Source: Clostridium akagii DSM 12554 | GTDB lineage: Bacteria > Bacillota > Clostridia > Clostridiales > Clostridiaceae | Assembly: GCF_000686725.1 (NCBI RefSeq) | Contig: NZ_JMLK01000022.1 | Span: 1-61,320, forward strand | Direction: 5' to 3' | Length of the DNA stretch: 61,320 nucleotides | Shown here: piece after piece, positions 9,316-18,794 of the stretch | How positions within the stretch are numbered: the stretch's first letter is position 1 | How the letters are laid out: every line of letters begins with the position of its first letter | Translations under genes and position numbers: made by a program | Notes under the pieces: model-generated | What the model saw: the letters and a program-made list of their open reading frames with translations, nothing else | Told to the model about the DNA's origin: nothing | The model's database searches: none

Positions 9316-10206
9316 ATGATTAAATATTATAATAGAGCAACTAAAAATTACAGTATAGAAAAAATAGCAGGTGACAAGTATTTAACTTGGACATATTCCT
9401 CAGTGGTAGGAATGTTTTTGCTAGAAAAACTAATAAAAAAGAAAGTATTTTCAAAACTCTATGGTTGTTACTGCAATACGAAATTCAGCAAATTGAAAAT
9501 CAAAAAATTTGTAGATGATTTTAGTGTAAATATGTCACACTCTGAAAAGTCAATTGATAATTTCCAATCCTTCAATGATTTTTTTTCAAGAAAACTTACA
9601 TCTGATGCAAGACCTGTGCCTTGCGACACTTCTTCTCTCATATCCCCTGGAGATGGAAGACTTACAGCTTTTACAGAAATAGATCTTAATAAACTTATTC
9701 AGGTTAAAGGCATGACCTATAGTTTATATGATTTTATTAAGAATGATGCTGTTGCTAAAAAATATGCTAATGGAACTTGTCTTATACTAAGACTTTGTCC
9801 TACTGATTATCATAGATTTCATTTCTTAGATAGTGGTATTTGCCACGCTAGTCATGAAATTAAAGGAGATTATTATTCTGTTAATCCTATAGCATTAAAA
9901 AAAGTACCTACTCTATTTTGTGAAAACAAAAGACAGTGGAACACACTACATTCTGATAATTTTGGTGATGTACTTTATGTTGAAGTTGGTGCAACCTGTG
10001 TTGGATCTATAATTCAAACTTACACACCTGAAAGTAAAGTTTCAAAGGGTCAGGAAAAAGGATATTTTAAATTTGGAGGCTCCACAATAGTATTGTTTTT
10101 TGAAAATGGTAAGGTGAAAATTGACGATGATATTCTAAAACAATCAGAAATGGGCTTTGAGACTAAAGTTGTTATGGGCGAGAAAATAGGTAAAGTTAAA
10201 AGCTAG
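9316..10206 (+). CDS. psd: Phosphatidylserine decarboxylase proenzyme
   Basis: Converts phosphatidylserine to phosphatidylethanolamine at the membrane. The 296-residue proenzyme starts [16 protein letters not shown], as clostridial Psd does. It contains the SPGDGR motif, the catalytic DYHRFHF region and the self-cleavage motif near the C-terminus (FGGSTIV), where the Ser becomes the pyruvoyl cofactor. Cleavage motifs are usually LGST or GGST, and GGST is present. The start at 9316 has GGTGAGG upstream, unlike the earlier in-frame ATG. No pssA gene is in the window. Confidence 0.95.
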   Translation: MIKYYNRATKNYSIEKIAGDKYLTWTYSSVVGMFLLEKLIKKKVFSKLYGCYCNTKFSKLKIKKFVDDFSVNMSHSEKSIDNFQSFNDFFSRKLTSDARPVPCDTSSLISPGDGRLTAFTEIDLNKLIQVKGMTYSLYDFIKNDAVAKKYANGTCLILRLCPTDYHRFHFLDSGICHASHEIKGDYYSVNPIALKKVPTLFCENKRQWNTLHSDNFGDVLYVEVGATCVGSIIQTYTPESKVSKGQEKGYFKFGGSTIVLFFENGKVKIDDDILKQSEMGFETKVVMGEKIGKVKS

Positions 10207-10357
10207 CTAAATAAAATAAACTGCTTGGTAATATATTGTAATTAGTATTTATATTTTATATATGTTTATGCTATAATAATTATTATATATAGTATACTAT
10301 ATGTTTATTTAATCAAAATAGGCATCATATTATGCTAACTTTAGGGGGTAATGTGCT

Positions 10358-12349
10358 ATGCTATTAGAAGATAAGCTTATTAATAAAGACTTTGAAAATA
10401 ACTTAAAATATCTCTCTCTACTCTCCAAACAATATCCTACTATTAACGAAGCCTCAACTGAAATAATAAATCTTCAAGCAATCCTAAACCTTCCAAAAGG
10501 TACAGAACATTTTCTTACTGATGTCCATGGAGAGCATGAGCAATTTATACACGTGTTAAAAAATGCTTCTGGGGTTATAAAAAGAAAAATTGATGATATT
10601 TTCGGTAATAGGCTAGTTCAAAGTGATAAGAAGAAATTTGCCACACTAATTTATTATCCAGAGCAAAAACTTGATATAATTTTAAAGCAGCAACCCAATA
10701 TTGATGATTGGTATAAAATAACACTTTACAGATTAATTGAAGTTTGTAGAAATGTTTCCTCAAAATACACCCGTTCCAAAGTTAGAAAGGCACTTCCAAA
10801 AGATTTTGCTTACATCATAGAAGAATTATTACACGAAGAAGCAGAAGGAATAGACAAAGAAAAATACTATGGTGAAATAATAAATACAATCATAAGTATA
10901 GACAGAGCAAAAGATTTCATAATTGCCCTCTCAAAACTTATTCAAAGATTAGTTATAGATAGACTGCATATAATAGGTGATATATTTGATAGAGGTCCTG
11001 GCGCAGATATCATTATGGACATACTTTCAGAATATCACGCAGTTGATATTCAATGGGGAAATCATGATATTCTCTGGATGGGTGCTGCCTCTGGTTCTGA
11101 GGTTTGCATGGCTAACGTAATAAGAAATTCAGCCAGATATGCAAACTTGTCAACCATCGAAGACAGTTATGGCATAAATCTACTGCCTCTTGCTACCTTT
11201 GCAGTAGACTTTTATGGGGATGACCCTTGTGAAAATTTTTTACCTAAAATTGAATCAGATAAAAATTATACTGTAAGGGAGCTTCAATTAATTGCTAAGA
11301 TGCATAAAGCTATTGCAATTATTCAATTTAAACTTGAAGGCCAGATTATAAAAAGACATCCAGAGTTTAAAATGGATTACAGACTTCTTTTAAATAACAT
11401 AGACTTTGAAACCGGCACCATTACTTTAGAAGGAAACAAATATGATTTAGTAGACACTAATTTCCCAACTATAGACCCAAAAGATCCTTATAAACTTTTA
11501 GATGTAGAAGTAGAACTTATAGATAAGTTAAAATCATCCTTTATTAACAGCCAAAAATTAAATAAACATGTTCGTTTCTTATTTTCAAATGGCAGCTTAT
11601 ATTTAAAATTTAACTCTAATCTGCTGTATCATGGATGTATACCTTTAAATGAGGATGGAAGCTTTAGAGAAGTACTTTTGCAAAATAAAAAGTATAAGGG
11701 AAAAGCTCTTATGGACAGATTGGATATACTCACTAGAGAAGGTTTCTTTTATAAAGAAAATACGCCTGAAAAACAATTTGGTTCTGATATGATGTGGTAC
11801 CTATGGACTGGCCCCTTTTCTCCTCTTTTTGGTAAAGAAAAGATGACTACCTTTGAAAGATACTTTATAGCTGAAGAAGCCACACACTATGAGAAAAAAG
11901 ATCCATATTATGATTTCAGAAATGATGAGAAAATTTGTGATAACATACTAATAGAATTTGGCTTGAACCCTGATGAATCTCATATAGTAAATGGACATAT
12001 ACCTGTGGAAAAGAAAAATGGTGAAAATCCAATAAAAGCACATGGAAAACTCATGGTAATAGATGGGGGATTCTCCAAAGCCTATCAAAGTAAAACAGGA
12101 ATTGCAGGCTACACTTTAATATACAATTCCTTTGGACTACAGCTGGTATCACATCAGCCCTTTGAGTCTACAGAAAAAGCAATAACTGAGGAAACTGATA
12201 TATTGTCTTCAACCATTGTACTCGAGCATGTGACAAAACGAAAAATGGTTGAAGACACCGATATAGGTATTGAATTAAAATACCAACTTTGTGAACTAAA
12301 ACTTTTGCTTTTAGCTTACAAAAAAGGATTGATCAAAGAACAGGCTTAA
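10358..12349 (+). CDS. fbp: Fructose-1,6-bisphosphatase class III
   Basis: A 663-residue class III enzyme, hydrolysing fructose-1,6-bisphosphate for gluconeogenesis. This class belongs to Firmicutes and has a calcineurin-like metallophosphatase core. Visible metal-site motifs are DVHGEHEQF (about residue 60), [15 protein letters not shown] (about 209) and [14 protein letters not shown] (about 235). The length is as expected. The ATG follows GGGGGT. A/T-rich DNA with TATAAT-like words upstream probably holds the promoter. It is monocistronic with a strong terminator. Confidence 0.96.
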   Translation: MLLEDKLINKDFENNLKYLSLLSKQYPTINEASTEIINLQAILNLPKGTEHFLTDVHGEHEQFIHVLKNASGVIKRKIDDIFGNRLVQSDKKKFATLIYYPEQKLDIILKQQPNIDDWYKITLYRLIEVCRNVSSKYTRSKVRKALPKDFAYIIEELLHEEAEGIDKEKYYGEIINTIISIDRAKDFIIALSKLIQRLVIDRLHIIGDIFDRGPGADIIMDILSEYHAVDIQWGNHDILWMGAASGSEVCMANVIRNSARYANLSTIEDSYGINLLPLATFAVDFYGDDPCENFLPKIESDKNYTVRELQLIAKMHKAIAIIQFKLEGQIIKRHPEFKMDYRLLLNNIDFETGTITLEGNKYDLVDTNFPTIDPKDPYKLLDVEVELIDKLKSSFINSQKLNKHVRFLFSNGSLYLKFNSNLLYHGCIPLNEDGSFREVLLQNKKYKGKALMDRLDILTREGFFYKENTPEKQFGSDMMWYLWTGPFSPLFGKEKMTTFERYFIAEEATHYEKKDPYYDFRNDEKICDNILIEFGLNPDESHIVNGHIPVEKKNGENPIKAHGKLMVIDGGFSKAYQSKTGIAGYTLIYNSFGLQLVSHQPFESTEKAITEETDILSSTIVLEHVTKRKMVEDTDIGIELKYQLCELKLLLLAYKKGLIKEQA

Positions 12350-12360
12350 GGCATCATGAA

Positions 12361-12407
12361 AAAAACAATCAATCAAATATACTGTTATTTGATTGATTGT
12401 TTTTTTA
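12361..12407 (+). terminator. Terminator of fbp
   Basis: Perfect 16-base arms (AACAATCAATCAAATA and its complement) with a 6-base loop and a long T-run. Confidence 0.93.
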
Positions 12408-12457
12408 TATTATTTTAATTTTCCCTAAGGCAAAATCATCTTAACTTGTCACTAGGT

Positions 12458-13237
12458 TTAGCTTGTAATCTCCACTGATCTCATAGATAAGGATCTATTT
12501 AGAATTCCTTCGTATACAAATTTAGCTTTCTCTCCTTCTTCCTGCATAGCCAATATGTATAATAAAGGCAAATAATGCTCATCTGTTGGTACTGCCAAAG
12601 CTGCTGCTTGTCCTACACTTTTATAATTAATCAAATCTTCATGTTTTTTATCTCTTATTGCATCTGCTACATATTTATCGAATTCTATTGCCCACTCAGC
12701 AGGTCTTGCATCTTCTGCAAAATCTATTTCTCTTAAATTATGAACTATATTTCCACTGCCTATTATAAGGATTCCCTTTTCCCTAAGTGAAGCTAGTTTC
12801 TTTCCAAGTTTATAATGTTCCTCATCATTAAATAATACATTAAGGCTCATTTGAAATACAGGTATATCTGCATCTGGATACATATGCCTTAATACCGTCC
12901 ATGCACCGTGGTCTAATCCCCATGAAGTAGTACCTTTCACATTATCCTTGGCTAAAAGTTCAAGTGCTATCTTAGAATATTTTTCTGAACCTTTAGGGCT
13001 ATATTTTATATTATATAACTCCTCAGGAAATCCATAAAAATCGTGAATTGTTTTAGGTTGATCCTCAGACGTAATATACGTGCCTTTAGTTGTCCAATGT
13101 GCTGATATAACCATTATTGCCTTTGGTTTATCTATACTTTGTGCTAAAGCCTTAATAGACTGTGTATAATCATTATTTTCCAACGCGTTCATAGGGCTTC
13201 CATGTGCTATGAATAATACTGGTAATTTTTCACTCAT
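12458..13237 (-). CDS. Class III extradiol dioxygenase-like protein (YgiD/DODA type)
   Basis: A 259-residue LigB-superfamily protein of the 4,5-DOPA-dioxygenase/YgiD group. Likely metal-ligand histidines are visible in FIAHGSPMNA (residue 11), ISAHW (about 47) and GSGNIVHN, with a conserved LDHGAWTVLRHMYP. Family members are zinc or iron enzymes that open catechol rings in plants. The bacterial role is unsettled, and an O2-dependent reaction would be odd in a strict anaerobe. Single gene with a GGAGGT site. Confidence 0.88.
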   Translation of the reverse strand: MSEKLPVLFIAHGSPMNALENNDYTQSIKALAQSIDKPKAIMVISAHWTTKGTYITSEDQPKTIHDFYGFPEELYNIKYSPKGSEKYSKIALELLAKDNVKGTTSWGLDHGAWTVLRHMYPDADIPVFQMSLNVLFNDEEHYKLGKKLASLREKGILIIGSGNIVHNLREIDFAEDARPAEWAIEFDKYVADAIRDKKHEDLINYKSVGQAAALAVPTDEHYLPLLYILAMQEEGEKAKFVYEGILNRSLSMRSVEITS

Positions 13238-13426
13238 AATAACAACCTCCTTTTATAATTACATAAAAATAAACTTTCTCAATTTCATTGTACTTACTTT
13301 ATGTAACCATGATACTATAAGTGTGTTTGTTATGTCAAGTAATTCTTATAACAACCCAAAGTACATAATACCATTAGGCATCTAAAAAAATAACAAGTCA
13401 AATATAATAGCATAGTGGCTTATTAA

Positions 13427-13756
13427 CTAGAAATCATAATCAACTTTATCCTCTTGGTCGATACCCCCAATTACTTCCTTGATATTTTCCACCATTACAC
13501 CTTCCATCAATGCTTCGTCTACTGGCTCAATATAATTTTCATTTTTAACCGTTTTACATGAATTAATTTTATCTATTTTATCTTCTATGTCCCTAAGTTT
13601 CTCTAATACTAATTTTGTGTTTTCCTTCTCTCGTACAAGCTCAACAATAAATGGAGTTAATGCTCTCCTCGAAGCCTTTTTATTTAAAATTTCATATACA
13701 TCATTAGGTAAATCTTTCGCATTTATTACCATCCGTCCTCTTTTTTCTTCATTCAT
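13427..13756 (-). CDS. ParR-like DNA-binding partner of ParM
   Basis: A 109-residue protein directly after the parM-like gene, with a TAATG stop/start overlap, so the two are translationally coupled. The N-terminal half (GRMVINAKDLPNDVYEILNK, then ASRRALTPFIVELVREKE) looks like a ribbon-helix-helix segment. The C-terminal half is acidic with a coiled coil (LVLEKLRDIEDKIDKI). Type II partition operons encode an actin (ParM) followed by such an adaptor, which binds parC and the filament end. Identification rests on gene order and size more than on sequence. Confidence 0.7.
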   Translation of the reverse strand: MNEEKRGRMVINAKDLPNDVYEILNKKASRRALTPFIVELVREKENTKLVLEKLRDIEDKIDKINSCKTVKNENYIEPVDEALMEGVMVENIKEVIGGIDQEDKVDYDF

Positions 13757-14967
13757 TACACGGTTCTCATTTCGTCTATTGATAATATTTCTAATGCGGT
13801 TAAATTAATTGTCCTATCATTGGGTTTAAATATTTCCTTTCTATCATCTTCTATTATTTCATCTAAAAACAAATGATTTTTTTCTGCTGCTAATTCACTC
13901 ATGTGCTTTAACAATGCAATTTTAATAAAAGGCTTTAAAATAGGTGTTTCACCTCCAAAATAAACAAATTTTATAGTTTCTCCGTTTTCAGGTACAAATG
14001 CATTCAAAAACTTCGTAACAAGAACACTGGCATACTCCTGTAATACTTCATTAATTTGATCTGTAAACTCATAATATTTCCCTGTGTTTTCATCTCTAAA
14101 TATATACTTTTCTTTGCTGTAATTTCTAATTATAAATTTCTCAAGACCTCTTAAATCATGGAAGTTCTCTAGTAATTTTTCTTTACGAAGCCGCTCTATC
14201 TCCCCTAGAAATGGTTCAATATCTATTACCTGAAAGGATTCTCTTGACTGAGGAGCTGTAAGACCTTTTCCAAGCTTTACTGTATCTGTTGATCCTCCAC
14301 CAATATCCGCAAGAACTATTGGATCATCTGCAAAATCTATATTATTTCTCTTTTCGATCGTTATAGTATTTTTATCCGCTGCACCCTTTACCATTTTATA
14401 TTTTATTGCATGTCTTGCTACTTCTGATTCAATTCTGCATTTAACATTTTTAACAATAATTTTTAACTCCTTTTCCATACCAAAAGTCATTATTTTTACT
14501 GTATGTTCTCCTATAAATCTTCCCTCCATTCTTTTTTGTGCTCCACTAAATTTTTGTTCCCTCTTAAGTAACCATATAGGTAGCATACAGCTCATATATT
14601 CTATTTCTATATCTTTCCCTTTTCCGTCCCCTTTTATTGCATCATAATATCCTATAGCACTTAAAAAACTTACATAAGGTATAACACTTTTTATCTTGTC
14701 ATGCATATTTCCAACATGGCTATTACTTAGTTTAGATAGCTCCGCCATTTCTCCCACAAGATAATACTTTTTCTCATTTACTCTTTCTATTGATACTACT
14801 AATCTTTCTAGCAATTCCTTTGGATCCGTTATTACATTGACCTGTAATTCATTTGCCCTCTGCTCTGTAATTTCAACTACATTAGTTGGAAGTTCAAAGT
14901 AATATCCATCTACCATAAAATTATTTGTACTATTTCCAAAATCACAATTCAGTCTCTTGATATTCAT
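13756..14967 (-). CDS. ParM/StbA-like actin ATPase
   Basis: A 403-residue actin-fold ATPase of the plasmid-segregation type. Nucleotide-site motifs are DFGNSTNNF at the N-terminus (phosphate 1), ADIGGGSTDTVKLG (about residue 223, phosphate 2) and VYFGGETPILKPF (adenosine motif). ParM filaments push replicated plasmids apart. I begin at MNIKRL (14967) because GAGGAG lies 7 bases upstream, while the two earlier ATGs overlap that site. The operon sits between housekeeping genes, so it is a domesticated or integrated plasmid module. A palindromic array upstream is the likely centromere/operator. Confidence 0.85.
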   Translation of the reverse strand: MNIKRLNCDFGNSTNNFMVDGYYFELPTNVVEITEQRANELQVNVITDPKELLERLVVSIERVNEKKYYLVGEMAELSKLSNSHVGNMHDKIKSVIPYVSFLSAIGYYDAIKGDGKGKDIEIEYMSCMLPIWLLKREQKFSGAQKRMEGRFIGEHTVKIMTFGMEKELKIIVKNVKCRIESEVARHAIKYKMVKGAADKNTITIEKRNNIDFADDPIVLADIGGGSTDTVKLGKGLTAPQSRESFQVIDIEPFLGEIERLRKEKLLENFHDLRGLEKFIIRNYSKEKYIFRDENTGKYYEFTDQINEVLQEYASVLVTKFLNAFVPENGETIKFVYFGGETPILKPFIKIALLKHMSELAAEKNHLFLDEIIEDDRKEIFKPNDRTINLTALEILSIDEMRTV

Positions 14968-14982
14968 ACCCATTCTCCTCAT

Positions 14983-15029
14983 ATCACTAATATTATATCA
15001 GTGACACTTAACTATCACTGATATAATAT
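14983..15029. promoter_or_regulatory. Candidate parC/operator: inverted repeats upstream of parM-like gene
   Basis: Perfect 15-base arms (ATATTATATCAGTGA at 14990-15004 and its complement at 15015-15029) around a 10-base spacer, plus a third half-site ATATCACTAA just before the ribosome binding site. A TATAAT lies inside an arm, so binding here would block transcription. ParR proteins bind repeats at this position in type II partition loci. It is the only such array in the window. Confidence 0.7.
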
Positions 15030-15112
15030 ATTTTACCATATTTATCCATTATTTCAATACTTTTTTATCCATAAGTGGTATTTAAATGTTACTCACCTTA
15101 GAATCAAAATAT

Positions 15113-15167
15113 TAAAAAGAGTAGCAACAGATTTGTTAAATAACAAATCCATAGCTACCCTTTTTAC
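15113..15167 (-). terminator. Terminator of nag operon
   Basis: Stem of GGGTAGCTATGGATTTGTTA paired with TAACAAATCTGTTGCTACTC (mismatches), then TTTTT on the minus strand, just after nagB. Confidence 0.85.
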
Positions 15168-15215
15168 ATGTCGGTGATATAAATATTTATTAATATATTT
15201 CCCTTACTCCGCTAT

Positions 15216-15947
15216 TTACTTATTTAAAAGGCTTGCTGCGTCTCTATCTACTATGATGATTACATCTTTGTGCAAGTTTAATATTGAAGCAGGAAGTTCT
15301 GGAGTTATTTTACCATTTACGGCTTTTTCTATGGCATCAGCTTTTTCTATGCCACTAGCAAGAAGTATTATTTTTTTTGACTGCATTATTGTTTTGATGC
15401 CCATACTTACTGCCTTAGTTGGAACTTCCCCTATTGAATTAAAAAATCTAGAATTTGCCTTAATAGTTTGTTTTTCAAGTTCTACAAGACGAGTTTCAGC
15501 TTCAAAGTTTGTATTGGGTTCATTAAAACCTATATGTCCATTTGCTCCTATTCCAAGAACTTGAAGATCTATTCCTCCAAGATCCACTATCTTTTTATCA
15601 TACCTTGCACAATCACGGACCGTGTCTTCTGATTTGCCATTAGGCATATTTATATTATCTCTTTTTATATTTACATGATTAAAGAAATTTTCATTCATAA
15701 AATAATTATAACTCTGCTCATTATCTTCATCTAGCTTGTAATATTCATCAAGGTTAAAGGTAGATACTTTAGAAAAGTCCAAAGCATCTCTTCCGTAGAT
15801 ATTTATAAGCTCTTTATACATACCAATAGTAGTACTTCCCGTAGCTAGACCTAGTACACTATCTGGTTTTAACACTATTTGACTTGCAAAAATAACTGCT
15901 GCTCTTTTGCTCATTTCTTCATAATTTTCTACTATTACAATTTTCAT
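15216..15947 (-). CDS. nagB: Glucosamine-6-phosphate deaminase
   Basis: A 243-residue enzyme turning glucosamine-6-phosphate into fructose-6-phosphate and ammonia. Clear motifs are LGLATGSTTIGMYKELI (substrate phosphate), FNLDEYYKL (catalytic Asp in the NLDEY motif), LGIGANGHIGFNEP and ASGIEKADAIEKAV. The length fits the short Firmicute form. It starts 18 bases after nagA on the same strand behind GGGGG. Last gene of a three-gene operon for N-acetylglucosamine use. Confidence 0.96.
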   Translation of the reverse strand: MKIVIVENYEEMSKRAAVIFASQIVLKPDSVLGLATGSTTIGMYKELINIYGRDALDFSKVSTFNLDEYYKLDEDNEQSYNYFMNENFFNHVNIKRDNINMPNGKSEDTVRDCARYDKKIVDLGGIDLQVLGIGANGHIGFNEPNTNFEAETRLVELEKQTIKANSRFFNSIGEVPTKAVSMGIKTIMQSKKIILLASGIEKADAIEKAVNGKITPELPASILNLHKDVIIIVDRDAASLLNK

Positions 15948-15965
15948 TTTAAATCCCCCTTAAGT

Positions 15966-17123
15966 CTATGGTTCTAATTTGGTATAAACTATGTTACCTT
16001 CTACAATGGTCTGTATTACATTGAAATTTTTATCGAAAATCACCATATCTGCATCTTTACCTTGTGTTATGCTTCCCTTATGCTTATAAATATTAATCTC
16101 TTTTGATGGATTTGATGAAGCCAGTGCTACTGCTTCATAGAGTTTTAAACTAGTATTTTCATAGACGTTTTTAACCGCCTTTTCCAGTGTTAATATGCTC
16201 CCGGCTAATGTACCATCTTCAAGCCTTGCAGAATTGTTTTTCACAAAAACTTTTTGTCCTCCCAGTTCTGAAATTCCGTCTTCCATGCAGGCAGCTCTCA
16301 TGGAATCACTTATTAAAACTAATTCATCTTTTCCTTTAACATCCACTAATATTTGAAATATAGCTGGATTAACATGAATTTTATCAGCTATTAACTCTGC
16401 ACTAACAAAACTTTTCATTATTGCCCCAACTACACCTGGTTCCCTATGATTAAGTGGCGTCATGGCGTTAAACATGTGTGTAGCATGAGTTATACCGTTT
16501 TTAATGGCTTCCATGGCAGTGCTATAATCTGCATTAGTATGGCCAATGGATAAGGTTATATTTGTATTAGCCTTTATCCACTTTATAAATTTAAAGTCTT
16601 CATCCTCTTCTGGTGCTAAGGTTATTATTTTTATAACCTCTTCATAACCCTTAATAAAATCAATATTAGGTTTTAGAATATAATCTTTTTTCTGTGCCCC
16701 TTTGTACTTTTCACTTATAAAAGGACCTTCCATATGCGCTCCTAGAACTTTAGCTCCTGTCAAAGTGCTGTTCATAGCTGTTTTAACTGCATCTAGTGCC
16801 ACGTGAATTTTAGTTTTATCCATAGTCATAGTAGTTGGTAAAAAACCCGTAATGCCGTGTTCACTTATGGATTTACTTATAACATTAAGATCTTCTAATG
16901 TCCCATCCATAGCATCGTGTCCCCCTGCACCATGGATATGAATATCTATAAATCCCGGAGATACAAAGTTACCCTTTGCATCTATTATTTCAATGTTATC
17001 ATTGCTTGTTCTTTTAAAGTTTTCTGTGGATATTATACTCTTTATATTTTTATCAAATATCACAACACCTGTATCTAATATACAATCCTCTAAAATTATT
17101 TTTCCATTTATAATTGCTTTCAT
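15966..17123 (-). CDS. nagA: N-acetylglucosamine-6-phosphate deacetylase
   Basis: A 385-residue amidohydrolase removing acetate from GlcNAc-6-phosphate, the step before NagB. Signature motifs are PGFIDIHIHGAGGHDAMDG (metal-binding His pair), HMEGPFIS, GHTNADY and THMFNAMTPLNHREPG, and the catalytic Asp in LISDSMRAA. It lies 23 bases downstream of the GntR regulator and is surely co-transcribed with it and nagB. Confidence 0.96.
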   Translation of the reverse strand: MKAIINGKIILEDCILDTGVVIFDKNIKSIISTENFKRTSNDNIEIIDAKGNFVSPGFIDIHIHGAGGHDAMDGTLEDLNVISKSISEHGITGFLPTTMTMDKTKIHVALDAVKTAMNSTLTGAKVLGAHMEGPFISEKYKGAQKKDYILKPNIDFIKGYEEVIKIITLAPEEDEDFKFIKWIKANTNITLSIGHTNADYSTAMEAIKNGITHATHMFNAMTPLNHREPGVVGAIMKSFVSAELIADKIHVNPAIFQILVDVKGKDELVLISDSMRAACMEDGISELGGQKVFVKNNSARLEDGTLAGSILTLEKAVKNVYENTSLKLYEAVALASSNPSKEINIYKHKGSITQGKDADMVIFDKNFNVIQTIVEGNIVYTKLEP

Positions 17124-17146
17124 GTATCCACATCCTTTATGAATTT

Positions 17147-17887
17147 TTACTGATTATCTTCAATTATAATTTCATATTTATATATATCACTTCTATAAAT
17201 AGATTTATTGTATTCAATTTGAATACCCTCTGCTGTATATGTGTTTCTCCAAAATAACATGGCAACAGAACCTTTTTTTTGATTTAATAAATCACACTCA
17301 TAATCATTCAAAATTATAGGTTCTATAGTCTGTTTTGCTTTTTTAGGTTGATAATTATATTTTTCCTTAAATATTCCATATAGCGATTGTCCACTCACCA
17401 TCTCTTCTGTCATATTAGGAAAAAGGTTGTAGGGAAGCCAAACGATCTCTATTCCCATAGGTTCTCCGTTAAAAATTCTAAGTCTAGTTATTTGAATAAC
17501 TTTGGTTTCTGAATCTGGCATTTCTAGTATGGACTTTATTTGTTTAGTAACTTCATTTACTGTGAAAGAAATAATCTTTGTCTCTGTTCTTAACCCTCTA
17601 TCTAACATTTCTTCTGTAAACCCTTTTAGTTTAGTCAAAACTTGCTTTTTTTTAGGCTTTGACACAAAAGTACCTTTCCCTTGTTCTCTATATAATATGC
17701 CCTCATTAACTAGAGACATAATAGCTTTGTTTACGGTCATCCTGCTTACCTGCTGTATGCTACATATTTCCCTTTCAGGTGGAATCATATCTCCAGGTTT
17801 TAATTCTTCATTTTCTATCAATTCTTTTAATATCTCTTTTATTTGAAAATACATAGGAAGAGGATTATGTTTTTCAATCTTTTTCAT
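17147..17887 (-). CDS. nagR: GntR/HutC family repressor of the nag operon
   Basis: A 246-residue regulator: a winged helix at the N-terminus (PPEREICSIQQVSRMTVNKA, then GILYREQGKGTFV) and a UTRA ligand-binding domain (about residues 85-240). NagR/YvoA proteins of this type bind dre operators and release them on glucosamine-6-phosphate or GlcNAc-6-phosphate. It is first in the nagR-nagA-nagB operon, with its own dre-like site downstream of the promoter, so autoregulation is expected. Confidence 0.92.
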   Translation of the reverse strand: MKKIEKHNPLPMYFQIKEILKELIENEELKPGDMIPPEREICSIQQVSRMTVNKAIMSLVNEGILYREQGKGTFVSKPKKKQVLTKLKGFTEEMLDRGLRTETKIISFTVNEVTKQIKSILEMPDSETKVIQITRLRIFNGEPMGIEIVWLPYNLFPNMTEEMVSGQSLYGIFKEKYNYQPKKAKQTIEPIILNDYECDLLNQKKGSVAMLFWRNTYTAEGIQIEYNKSIYRSDIYKYEIIIEDNQ

Positions 17888-17933
17888 ATCTTACCTCCAT
17901 ATTTATATATGAACATAATCACATGTTCATATG

Positions 17934-17985
17934 TTGTATATACCAATTTCAATTTCATTATAATATACTGTGATGAAAAAGTAAA
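17934..17985 (-). promoter_or_regulatory. nag operon promoter with dre-like operator
   Basis: On the minus strand TTTACT (17980-17985) and TATAAT (17957-17962) are 17 bases apart. Just downstream of the -10, TTGGTATATACAA (17934-17946) resembles the NagR/YvoA dre consensus. A second dyad, ATATGAACA with TGTTCATAT (17906-17931), lies between it and the start codon. Confidence 0.75.
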
Positions 17986-18083
17986 GCTTTTATTAAATTT
18001 ACAATTCAATTGTAGTGCCTAAAAACCATAAACTTCAAGATGCTCAAGAACTTCTTTATTGTTCTGCAAACTAATTGAACTTA

Positions 18084-18112
18084 TTGACAAACTAATAGCA
18101 TTAGTTTATTAT
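18084..18112 (+). promoter_or_regulatory. Promoter with TetR operator in the spacer
   Basis: TTGACA (18084-18089) and TATTAT (18107-18112) are exactly 17 bases apart, and the whole spacer is the palindrome AACTAATAGCATTAGTT. A further ATTAGTTTTAT half-site follows at about 18122. The arrangement implies repression by the TetR protein encoded next. Confidence 0.85.
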
Positions 18113-18170
18113 ATATGTATATTAGTTTTATAAATTGAATAAGGTATCTAAACAAAGGAGATATAAAAAT

Positions 18171-18728
18171 ATGTTAAATAGAGATAAAATAATTTCCTCT
18201 GCTGCTGAGTTAATAGAAGAGATTGGCCTTAAAAATTTAACTCTTAATAAATTGGCTGAAAAATTGGCAATAAAAACCCCTTCATTATATAACCATCTGG
18301 AAGGTTTAAACGCTTTATATGCTGGACTTGTGGATTTTGGCATGGGAAGACTAGGTGAATGTCTTAGAAATTCTGCAATAGGTATATCAAAAGAAGACGC
18401 TATGGAAGCTGTTGCTTATGCCTATAGAAAATTTGTTAAGGAAAATCCTGAATTATATAAAGCCCTAATGAAAGCACCTAAACTCGATAAGGGTGAGATT
18501 AAACAGTCTGGGGGCATAACTGGAATTATGAATAAAATATTAGAACCGTATAACAACTATAGCAAAGAGGAAGAAATTCATATAACCCGTGGATTTAGAA
18601 GCATTATTCATGGCTTTGTTTCTCTTGAAAATGACGGTTTTTTTAAAGGTCCTGCTGATTTAGAAGAAAGTTTTAGATTATTAATATTAAGTTTTATTTC
18701 AAGTATAAAAAATAATCAATATAGATAG
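18171..18728 (+). CDS. TetR family regulator of drug-efflux operon
   Basis: A 185-residue regulator with an N-terminal helix-turn-helix (LTLNKLAEKLAIKTPSLYNH) and a C-terminal ligand domain of the WHG type (YAYRKFVKENPELYKALM). Start at 18171 because AAGGAG is 10 bases upstream, while the earlier in-frame ATG lacks a site. It is followed by an MFS exporter and an isochorismatase-like hydrolase on the same strand, and its operator fills its own promoter. It is therefore the likely local repressor. The inducer is unknown. Confidence 0.88.
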   Translation: MLNRDKIISSAAELIEEIGLKNLTLNKLAEKLAIKTPSLYNHLEGLNALYAGLVDFGMGRLGECLRNSAIGISKEDAMEAVAYAYRKFVKENPELYKALMKAPKLDKGEIKQSGGITGIMNKILEPYNNYSKEEEIHITRGFRSIIHGFVSLENDGFFKGPADLEESFRLLILSFISSIKNNQYR

Positions 18729-18794
18729 AAATATTATACTGATTTTCTCAGTAACAAAGGTGTGCAATTTAAATATTTTAAGGAGATAATATTA

